A stretch of DNA of 16,098 nt, taken from Stereocaulon alpinum (Eukaryota > Ascomycota > Lecanoromycetes > Lecanorales > Stereocaulaceae). Positions 9,242-16,098 of this stretch are shown piece by piece. The notes beneath the pieces were generated by a model, which saw nothing but the letters and a program-made list of their open reading frames with translations, had not been told where the DNA came from and searched no databases. The translations under genes and the position numbers were made by a program. The DNA is taken from contig JAEUBA010000254.1 of the NCBI GenBank assembly GCA_018257865.1, positions 1 to 16,098 on the forward strand. Direction: 5' to 3'. Within the stretch, counting starts at the first letter, position 1; each line of letters starts with the position of its first letter.

Positions 9242-9261
9242 AGCGTACCGGGCTTATAACC
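9242..9261 (-). other. Primer binding site matching initiator tRNA-Met anticodon arm
   Basis: Directly inside the 5' LTR the minus strand reads GGTTATAAGCCC. Allowing one G-to-A change this is the complement of the initiator tRNA-Met anticodon loop GGGCUCAUAACC, and the next bases continue as the complement of an anticodon stem and AGCG. Copia-class elements prime with a tRNA-iMet cleaved in the anticodon loop, so the site fits a half-tRNA primer rather than the tRNA 3' CCA end. Confidence 0.75.
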
Positions 9262-9391
9262 TATTAAAATATAATAGGTAGAACACTTAATTATCTAGCT
9301 AAGTGTAACTATATAAGATATAAATAAGGGTTAGTGCTAAGTCTTAGTTATTAATACCAAGGCTTGGTATACGAATACCCGAATTTTAATA
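9262..9391 (-). repeat. 5' LTR of copia element (130 bp)
   Basis: Aligns without gaps with 2827-2956. Its terminal TG and CA are mutated to TA and TA, and internal TGTGTG-type sequence is now TATATA, so it took more RIP than its partner. It retains the palindrome ACCAAG-G-CTTGGT near 9357-9369. Confidence 0.93.
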
Positions 9392-9396
9392 TAATC
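9392..9396. repeat. Target site duplication TAATC, right of copia element
   Basis: The second copy of the 5-bp duplication. LINE copy A resumes at 9397 exactly as in the uninterrupted copy C. Confidence 0.92.
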
Positions 9397-10130
9397 TAAC
9401 CTTATATTAAGGTTATCCTTTACCCTATACTTCGCTATTATATTATACGCGCCTTCGGTTAGAAATATAAGGTTAATAGCGCTCTCTAATCCCTTATTTT
9501 ATTATATAACTAACTTCTTTAGTAGCCTAAGATCTATATCTTTTTCTCCTACTACTTCTAGTAACTTATCTACTATTATATAGTATATAGCTTATCTTAG
9601 ATTATTCTAATAAGGGTAGTATAAGTTAAAATCCCCTATTATAATATACTTACCCTTATTTTCTAAGGCCTTTTTTAGCTTTAGGATAGTTATAGGGCTA
9701 TCTACTAATATATAGCTTATTAGTAAAGGGTTATAGATATTATATACCTATACCCTCTCTACTATTAGCTCCTTAGTATTCTTATTTTTAGTATTAGCGT
9801 TATTTTAGGTCTTTTTAGTTTAGATTTATAATAAGTATAAGTCGCCCTTTTAGTACTCTACTCCCTAGTTATTAAGATCTATCCTTTTATTTATATAGAA
9901 GTACGTCCTAGCCTTTAGGTCTCCCCTATAGACTAAGTAGAATCTACTTATACTTATATTATATAAGGTTTTATTTATTAGGTTATATACTAGCTCTTAA
10001 ATCGCTAATATATCTATATATTTTATATCTTTATTTTTAAGAAGTAGTACTATTACTATATCTTTCTTCCTCTATATATTATACTATAGTATTTTTAGGT
10101 AGGGTATATCCCTTATTAGGTAAGGGCTAC
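9397..10130 (-). pseudogene. LINE ORF2 endonuclease domain, RIP-inactivated
   Basis: The apurinic-like endonuclease that nicks target DNA for the LINE. On the minus strand the N-terminus reads YLKILQYNIY (about 10070-10110), the usual start of this fold with its Asn. Then follow DILAI-stop-ELVYNLINKT (about 9970-10010) where the family has the catalytic Glu, ARTYFYINKRID (about 9880-9910), and IIIGDFNLYY with GDFN at 9625-9636, the catalytic D-x-N motif. The last motif, S-D-H, is interrupted by the copia insertion at 9397: its codons read TTA-GAT-TAT in the uninterrupted copy. ORF2 continues into 2821 and below. Confidence 0.88.
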
Positions 10131-10139
10131 TTAGATATT

Positions 10140-11620
10140 CTCCTATATTTAGGTATCCTTAGTAGTCTTTACTACTCCTAAAGTCTATTTAGGGGTATTC
10201 GCTAGACTAATCTTCTCTATAAATAGGGGCCGTTACCTTTATTCTACTTTAGAGAGGGTTATTAGTTATCCCCTCTTCGCTACTTCCCTATTTCCCTTTT
10301 AAGGCTTATCTATTATATCCCCTAAAGCCTTCCTCTTCCCTTTAGAGATTACCCTATACTACCCCTTTAAGCTAGCCCTTTTTAGTATTACTTTAAGGTC
10401 TCTTTAAAGTATTTTAGCTTATACTTAATTCTCTACTTAGCCTTAGTATTCTCCTTCTACTAGATTAAGTAGGTTTTACTCTATATAGGGTGCTCCCCTT
10501 TATATACTATATACTTAGGCTTACTACCGGCTCTCTTTATATAATTATTAGTTATATAGTTTTAGGCGTATATTCTATATTAGGTAGGGTACTTATACGC
10601 CTTAGTAATATATCTATATCTATAGTAGTTAAAGTACTATAGCTTCTCTCTCTTAGTAGTTATAAAAGAGAAGGTTATTCTCTACTATTATTCCCTTTAT
10701 AATAAGTTAGTTCGTTATCTCTAAGCTTAAGACCTTAATTATTATTATAAGGAATCTCTTCTCCCTCTTAAGTATATCTAGCTTTAATATAAATATAGGC
10801 TATTTAGCTTTTATTATCTTTAACTTTAAGTAGAGCTTTTTATTACCTTTCCTTAAAGTTTTAAAGATCCCTTATTAATTCTTTATATTTATTATCTTTT
10901 TTACTCTATAGATTATTATTATTACTATCTTCTAAAGAACTTTTACTAATTTATAAAGTCTTTTTACCTACTTATTATTCTTTTCTAACTCCTCCCTAGC
11001 CTTTACTAAGGCTATTTAAAGAATAATATCCCCTCTTATAATCCTCTTTACTATAATAATCTCCTTAGTTACCCCTCTTACTCCCCTAAATATTTATATT
11101 AGTTAAGGGAGAGTTACTATAGCTATCTATATCTTCTCGCTATTATTATTAATCCTAACCGTTATTTACTTCGCTTTCTTAATATCTTCTACCCTAGGTA
11201 TAGCTAGGTAGATAGTATTTTAGCCCTTTTAAGCTATATAGGCTATATCCGCCTAGCTATTATTTACCCTTTTAGTTAAGTAGTCTTTACGCGTTAACTA
11301 GCTATAGTACTCCTTCGCAGCGTATCTTTTAGCGGTATTCTCCTATATATATTCTATAATTCTCTCTACTATATTCTAGAAGAAGCTTTATATAGTCTTA
11401 TTTATATTTACCTATAGTATCTCCTAGAATTTCTCTATAAACTTTAGTAATACCTACTCTATAGCCTTTATATACTATACTCTTTCTTTAATTCTTTCCC
11501 TACCTTAAGGGCTTTATAGACTTTTAGTATACTTCTACTACTATCGCTATCGCTCTATTATTCTATTAAGATATATCTCTTATCTACCTTTACTACTAAT
11601 ACCCCCCTTCTCTCCTCCCC
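10140..11620 (-). pseudogene. LINE ORF1 (gag-like, zinc knuckles), RIP-inactivated
   Basis: The nucleic-acid-binding protein of the LINE, upstream of ORF2 in the same orientation. Around 10500-10650 the minus strand reads YFNYYRYRYITKAYKY, then YRIYA-stop-NYITNNYIKR, then PKYIVYKGEHP. These are CCHC zinc knuckles with nearly all Cys (TGY) turned to Tyr (TAY) and His to Tyr. The N-terminal part (about 10980-11600) is rich in Lys, Glu and Ile and includes AKRYAAKEYYS and TKRVNNS, consistent with a coiled-coil gag-like region. A C-rich plus-strand run at 11604-11630 reads as a Gly/Arg-rich stretch on the minus strand. The start codon cannot be placed. Confidence 0.8.
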
Positions 11621-11640
11621 CCCTATCTTATATTATTTTA

Positions 11641-11761
11641 CTAGGTTTATAACCTAGTATAATCGCTTATCTAGCCTAGTACGCCTATTCGCCCGTTATA
11701 CTCGTCGTCGTCGCTATCTTCTTATAGAGCGATAGTAATAGTAGTAGAAGTATCTTATCTA
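11641..11761. other. Head-to-head junction zone between LINE copies A and C
   Basis: Contains a palindrome CTAGGTT-TAT-AACCTAG at 11641-11657. It also has a loose inverted repeat between ATACTCGTCGTCGTCGCTATC (11696-11716, split here only by description) and GATAGTAATAGTAGTAG (11731 onward), which face each other across about 12 bases. AGAGCGATAG ... AGTAGTAGAAGTAT also resembles the minus strand near 11530-11555 in ORF1 of copy A. It marks where the two LINE copies meet in opposite orientation; whether it is ORF1 coding or recombination debris is unclear. Confidence 0.5.
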
Positions 11762-12583
11762 ACGATATTATAACCGAAGGATACGGTAATAGCACTACTT
11801 CTTAAAGATAAAGATATAAAATATATAGACGTATTAGTAATCTAGGAGCTAGTATATAACCTAATAAATAAAACCTTATATAATATAAGTATAAGTAGAT
11901 TCTACTTAGCCTATAGGGGAGACCTAAAGGCTAGGACGTACTTCTATATAAATAAAAGGATAGATCTTAATAACTAGGGAGTAGAGTACTAAAAGGGCGA
12001 CTTATACTTATTATAAATCTAAGTTAAGAGGACCTAGAAGGATATTAAGGCTAGGATAGAGAATACTAAAGGGCTACTAAGGGTAAGGGTATAGGTATAT
12101 AATATCTATAACCCTTTACTAATAAGCTATATATTAGTAGATAGCCCTATAACTATTCTAAAGCTAAAAAAGGCCTTAGAAAATAAGGGCGAGTATATTA
12201 TAATAGGGGGTTTTAACTTATACTACCTTTATTAGAATAATCTAAGATAAGCTATATACTATATAATAGTAGATAAATTACTAGAAGTAGTAGGAGAAAA
12301 AGATATAGATCTTAGGCTACTAGAGAAGTTAGTTATATAGTAAAATAAGGGATTAGAGAGCGCTATTAACCTTATATTTCTAACCGAAGGCGCGTATAAT
12401 ATAATAGCGAAGTATAGGGTAAAGGATAACCTTAATATAAGATTAGATTATATACTAATTATAATAGAGCTAGAATAGACCTAAAGTAAGTACTAAATAT
12501 ACTAAAAGAGAGCTTAGAAAAGGATAGAGATAAAGGTAATTAGTAAAGAGATTTAAAGGTATATAAAGATTTTAAATAAAGTT
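11762..12583 (+). mobile_element. LINE copy C fragment, inverted, uninterrupted by copia
   Basis: A plus-strand fragment matching the minus strand of copy A: 11777-12445 corresponds to about 10055-9397, and 12446-12583 to 2821-2689, with no copia element between. Identity to copy A is very high (one difference noted in about 200 bp at 11830-12020, and fewer than ten in about 350 bp at 12091-12440). The exception is a markedly different patch at about 12021-12090. The fragment stops at 12583, exactly where the 3' tail of LINE copy B begins. Confidence 0.88.
11770..12583 (+). pseudogene. LINE ORF2 endonuclease fragment, inverted copy
   Basis: The same endonuclease as in copy A, here on the plus strand and complete through the end of the domain. 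It shows ARTYFYINKRID (about 11930-11965), GGFN at 12207-12218 where copy A has GDFN, so the catalytic Asp is Gly, and LDYILIIIELE at about 12446-12478, the remnant of the S-D-H motif. It then runs about 100 bp into the linker before reverse transcriptase and stops. The Asp-to-Gly change is A-to-G and is not a RIP product. Confidence 0.82.
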
Positions 12584-12607
12584 GATTAATTTGATTTGAT
12601 TGATTTA
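12584..12607 (-). repeat. 3' tail of LINE copy B, AATCA-like simple repeat
   Basis: The minus strand ends in TAAAT-CAAT-CAAAT-CAAAT-TAATC, an imperfect 4-5 base repeat. Tad1-type and other non-LTR elements end in short tandem repeats or A-rich tails. It still contains several CA/TG dinucleotides, which are missing on both sides. Confidence 0.65.
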
Positions 12608-12609
12608 TA

Positions 12610-12940
12610 CGCCTATTCTAGTATCTATATATACTAATAAGGGTGTTCTTTTATATAATTAGAAAATCTAGGGGGCTATAAGCCCTCTAGACGCGAAAGA
12701 AACCTTTTTTAAGGTCGCCCCTTCTAGCTAAAAACTCTCGCTTATTAGCTTACCTATTACTCTACTCCGCCTATCTAACCTTACCGCTAAGCTTTATAAT
12801 ACTAGTAATTATAGTCTCCTTTACCCTACTAAGCCCTATAATACTCCGGTAGCTCTACTACCTTTAGCTCTACCTTATACTTAGGCTTCTTTATCTTTAG
12901 GGTTTTTATTATTAGTTCTACTCTAATAAGGAGTTTAGAC
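12610..12940 (-). other. LINE copy B 3' untranslated region
   Basis: Between the 3' tail and the recognisable end of ORF2. The minus strand near 12890-12830 still looks compositionally coding (KIKKPKYKVELKVVELPEYY), so ORF2 may extend slightly into it. No other feature is seen. Confidence 0.45.
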
Positions 12941-13860
12941 TAGGAAAGCTATTCCCTAGTAAGTTAGTATTATATTAGAAATCCTAACTAAACTAGCTAT
13001 CTCGCTACTACCCTTATACTATTAACTTTAGCTAGTATAGTCTTAATATTATAAGTCCCTACCTCCTTAATAAGTTCCCTTTAAGTATCGCTAAGCTTTA
13101 GGTAGTATAAGAGAATATACTTTATATCTTAATTTCTCTAACTATAGCTATAGCGAGCGCTACGAATCCCTAGCACTTTCGCTTTATATAAAAAGTAGTT
13201 AAACTTATTCTTACTACTTTAGAGTTAGACTGCTATTAAGCTTTCTACCTTCCTTAGTTTTAGGTAGTAGTTATACCTATCTTTAAATAATACCTCCTTT
13301 TAAGTAGGTATATAAGAGTATTTAGGGATAGCCTCTTTATATACCTCCTACTACTTAGTCTACTTTACTATCGCCTAATTCTTTACTTTCTTAGCTAAGA
13401 TACCTATATCTTAGTATTCCTTAATATCTATTTTTAAGTTATACTAATATACTTTCTACCTTATTATTATTAATACTTAGTCCTAATTCTTCGCTTTAAG
13501 CTCCTAAAGGGCCTATACCTCCTTCTTTAATAATAGGGTAAGGTATATTAGGCGCGTCTTCCCTCTTTTTCCCCGTAGTCTCTAACGGATTATATAGTTA
13601 CCTTTAATTATTAGGTTATAGATTCCCCTTAATACTTAATATCTTATAACTAAAGTATCTAACTAAGTTTAGATAAGAGGGATAACTACCTCCGCCTTTA
13701 AGACTTAAACTAGTATTACTCTATATACTCTAAGTACTATCCTTAGATAGTTATTTTATATTATTACTAGTATCTTAATATACTTTCCTACTACTCCTAG
13801 TTCTCTAGTAGGGGTATACTAGATTAGTATAGTAAATATAAGTATAGGTCTTACTACTAT
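12940..13860 (-). pseudogene. LINE ORF2 C-terminal region, zinc-binding end
   Basis: Downstream of reverse transcriptase in copy B. The minus strand reads IVVRPILIF then GVVGKYIKIL (13800-13860), the usual end of the Tad1 polymerase region, followed by YLRIVLRVYRVILV (about 13700-13740). Near 13080-13160 it reads IRSARYSYS-stop-RN-stop-DIKYILLYYLKLS, the Cys/His-rich C-terminus (C-x-C ... H-x4-C type) with Cys and His turned to Tyr, and then VGTYNIKTIL. I found no RNase H motif (T-D-G-S) between the two, so this family member probably lacks RNase H or it is too damaged to see. Confidence 0.8.
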
Positions 13861-15643
13861 ATTATATATTATCTTATATTTCTTAAATATAGCTCCTTAG
13901 GTTAATCTAGCTAAGTATTTAATCGCTTAGGCTTAGGTAGCTACTTTTATCTTTACCTACGCTATATAGGGGCCCTAGCGGAGCTTAGTATTAATATATA
14001 ACCTAAGGACCTTAATACTCGCCTTTAGTATAACCTCTACGCTATTAAATTATATTATCTTTTTTATATTAAACCTCTTAGGCGTTTATAATAGATATAC
14101 TAGTTTATACTTTTAGGGTATAAATATTACTCTATATATTTTTACCTATATTAGATAGAGCTTATAGGCTTATTCTAGCTATCTATAGTTTATTTCCGTT
14201 AATTTACTATATACTAGTAGGTATACGTTATCTATAAATCCTTCTACTTATACTAAGATTTTTACTTTTAAGTATACTTTAATTAGTAGTATATTAAAGA
14301 AGAGAAATAGAATTAGTAATATAGGTAATCCTTATAGAATCCCTATCTCTATTACCTCTATTAGGCTAGTTTTACCTCTTAGAGTAATTAATATCGCTCT
14401 ATCTTTAAGGAAGCTTATAGTCTACTAAATAATTCCCTTAGGGATTCCTTTTATCTTTAGGTTATAGAGTAGCCTTTTATAGGATATATTATTAAATACC
14501 CCTATTACGTCTAGTAATAGTAGGCTCGCTATATTATCTTTACCTTAATTCTATATTATATAAACTAAATCTATAATAGTCTCTAAGGCTATTTCTACTA
14601 AATATCTCTTTCTACCCTCTATTTAGTATTCTAAGAGTAGGTAATTCTTTTTAACTATTTTATTAAGATATTTCGCTATTACTATCTCTAATACTTTCTT
14701 AAGTATATCTAGTAATATAATAGGCTAGTACGCCTTAGGCTCTAAATAGTTAGTCTTTTTTAGTTTCTTTAATATTATTATATTCGCCTCTTAGAACTTC
14801 TTTAGGTAGTATCTATAATTTAAGTATACTTAAAATATCCTTCTAAACGTCTCCGTTATCTTTATATATACTATTTTTAGGAACTTATTTAAGATCTTTA
14901 AGATCCCTAAGGCCTTATCCGCCGCTAGGTACTAAATTACGTTCTTTACCTTTTTTAAGGTAATCTTACTATTTATTATTATAGGTTTTAAGTAGTTAGC
15001 CCCTTCTATATCTATTAAGTTTACTAAGGGTAAGAGTAGGAAAAGGACCCTTCTTAAAGCCTCTACCTTCCCCTTAAAGTCTATTACTTTATTCCCGTTT
15101 CCGTCTTTAATAGCTAGGAATTATAGTAGCTCTTTAAGGTATATACTCTTTTCCCTTCCCTACTTAATAAGTTATTATACTCTTTTTAATTTTAATAATA
15201 CTTTATAGACTCCCTTTCTAAAAGCTATTATCCTAGCCTTCTATAAGGTAGTAACCTTTTCCCTTTTAGCCTAATAGAGGGCTTCCTTAGTTTCTACGTT
15301 CCTACTATAGCAGTAGGCCTTAAGTATTACCTATAATACTTTAGTTACCCTTATATATACCCTATTCTAATATAGCTTAGCCCCTACGTATAGTTCCTTA
15401 TATAGGATAGTATCTTCTATTACCTTTTATAATATAGCTATAAGCCTATTAATATACTAGTTAATTATATTTTTAGAGTCTACTAAGTACTAGCTTATTA
15501 CTTTATTTAGGATTTTTATATATTTTTAGATTTCCTCCCTAATTACCTTCGCCTCTATTCTTTTTTAGGCCCTCTTCTAGTATACTAGGCGTTCGCTTTA
15601 TATCTATTTTAGCTTTATAATAATTAGTATATAGCTAGCGATA
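13861..15643 (-). pseudogene. LINE ORF2 reverse transcriptase domain, copy B
   Basis: Homologous to 1050-2821 throughout. The catalytic motif reads GGFIDN on the minus strand, with Asp at 14230-14232 and Asn (AAC) at 14227-14229. The second catalytic Asp is again lost, by a different codon (AAC here, AAT in copy A), so the two copies were hit independently or had different ancestral codons. The block before it (about 14290-14340) carries the LFLFFN remnant of the family's L-F-N motif. TAA/TAG stops are dense. The upstream end is truncated before the endonuclease. Confidence 0.87.
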
Positions 15644-16098
15644 GAGATATACCTGTACGCGGTGCTGGCTACGAACCTGAATACCTATTCAGAGCTGAGA
15701 TATCTCCCCTAATATATTGTAGGTTAAACGATATTGAGACGTCGCGTGGTTGCTAAGAACTCCGTGCAGAGTTTTTCGGGTAACGCGATAATACCTACCC
15801 TAACTCCACTACGACTATTATACCTCCCCTACGATCGAGACTAGATAGCAAGAATTGGTATTAGGTGTAGTATCTTAGCCTGATAAGTAAAGAGTATAGG
15901 TAATACCTACCTAGCCGTTAATTCGAAAAATCTAATATCTACGTGCGCTTGATATATATCTACCGGTTAAGACTGACGCGCAGTCTATCCTAGGGGAAGG
16001 CTAGGGTTATAGGTATATAGGACTAAGAGAAGGATATACTAGGTTATAAATTAGAAGGCGTATTTTAGAAAAGGACGGCCCCTATCTAAGTAGCTAGG
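15644..16098. other. Unrecognised flank with weaker RIP
   Basis: Outside the LINE. To about 15970 it keeps many CA/TG dinucleotides (GGTGCTGGC, CCTGAATAC, GTGGTTGC, CGTGCAGAG, CGTGCGCTTG), so it was barely touched by RIP; the last 130 bases look more depleted again. I found no long reading frame on either strand, no tRNA or rRNA pattern and no recognisable transposon terminus. It could be unique sequence between repeats or a low-copy element. Confidence 0.5.

Larger units (their letters stand above)
2827..9391 (-). mobile_element. Ty1/copia LTR retrotransposon, near full length, RIP-inactivated
   Basis: A complete copia-type element on the minus strand: 130-bp LTRs at both ends, TAATC target duplications, primer binding site, gag, and pol in the copia order protease, integrase, reverse transcriptase, RNase H. 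It spans 6565 bp, or about 6.0 kb without the Helitron nested at 6848-7411. It sits inside the endonuclease region of LINE copy A. All domains are full of TAA/TAG stops. The 3' end (about 2827-3160) kept noticeably more CA/TG than the rest. Confidence 0.93.
9397..11720 (-). mobile_element. LINE copy A (Tad1-like), right segment with endonuclease and ORF1
   Basis: The continuation of the LINE at 1050-2821 beyond the copia insertion. It holds the endonuclease part of ORF2 (9397 to about 10130) and ORF1 (about 10250 to at least 11620). The 5' boundary is uncertain: recognisable coding runs to about 11620, and a junction zone with the inverted copy C follows at 11640-11760. Confidence 0.85.
12584..15643 (-). 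mobile_element. LINE copy B (Tad1-like), 5'-truncated
   Basis: The second minus-strand copy of the LINE family, from its 3' tail to a truncation just before the endonuclease/reverse transcriptase boundary. About 13860-15635 aligns with copy A (1050-2821), with homology lost near 15635-15643. Copy B differs from A and C at roughly a fifth to a quarter of positions, so it is a separate insertion. 5' truncation is usual for LINEs. I could not find a target duplication. It carries the only copy of the region downstream of reverse transcriptase in the window. Confidence 0.85.

Noticed and set aside
11700..11716. Short CGT trinucleotide repeat suggesting a microsatellite
   Set aside because: Only about four units; it reads as an Asp-rich run on the minus strand at the LINE junction and is too short to call a repeat locus.
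11762..12583. 5' inversion of LINE copy A by twin priming
   Set aside because: Twin priming inverts a non-overlapping 5' part, whereas this fragment duplicates endonuclease sequence still present in copy A. An inverted duplication fits better.
12584..12607. TTGAT-type tandem units as a possible telomere-like repeat or CRISPR-like array
   Set aside because: The units are 4-5 bases, few and without spacers. Their position at the LINE 3' end explains them as a retrotransposon tail.
15644..16098. Possible tRNA or rRNA gene in the less mutated right flank
   Set aside because: I found no cloverleaf pairing, no T-loop consensus and no recognisable rRNA segment.

Overview
The window looks like a transposon graveyard from a filamentous ascomycete (Pezizomycotina). 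It contains no intact gene. Nearly every CpA/TpG has become TpA while CpG is kept, which is the signature of repeat-induced point mutation (RIP). As a result ATG, CAT and TGA are almost absent, stop codons are nearly all TAA/TAG, and degraded coding frames are recognisable only by reading through stops. The species cannot be named from this sequence.

Layout, left to right. (1) 1-1049: the 3' end of an autonomous Helitron with a Pif1-type helicase in one unbroken frame, ending in a hairpin plus CTAG. (2) 1050-2821 and 9397 to about 11.7 kb, minus strand: LINE copy A (Tad1-like), with reverse transcriptase on the left, endonuclease and the zinc-knuckle ORF1 on the right. (3) 2827-9391, minus strand: a Ty1/copia element with 130-bp LTRs and TAATC target duplications, inserted inside LINE copy A. 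(4) 6848-7411: a non-autonomous Helitron of about 564 bp with little RIP, inserted at the gag zinc-knuckle end of the copia element. (5) About 11.76-12.58 kb, plus strand: an inverted, nearly identical fragment of the LINE (copy C) without the copia insertion. (6) About 12.58-15.64 kb, minus strand: LINE copy B, 5'-truncated, with a short AATCA-type 3' tail. (7) 15.64-16.10 kb: unrecognised sequence with weaker RIP.

The pieces date one another. Copy C is an internal empty site for the copia insertion, and copy B is an internal empty site for the left Helitron, so both insertion points can be read to the base. The two Helitron 3' ends are almost identical, so the short one was probably mobilised by the same family. 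The inferred order is: LINE insertions and an inverted duplication, copia insertion, RIP, then the short Helitron. No cellular gene, tRNA, rRNA, CRISPR array or replication origin is visible.
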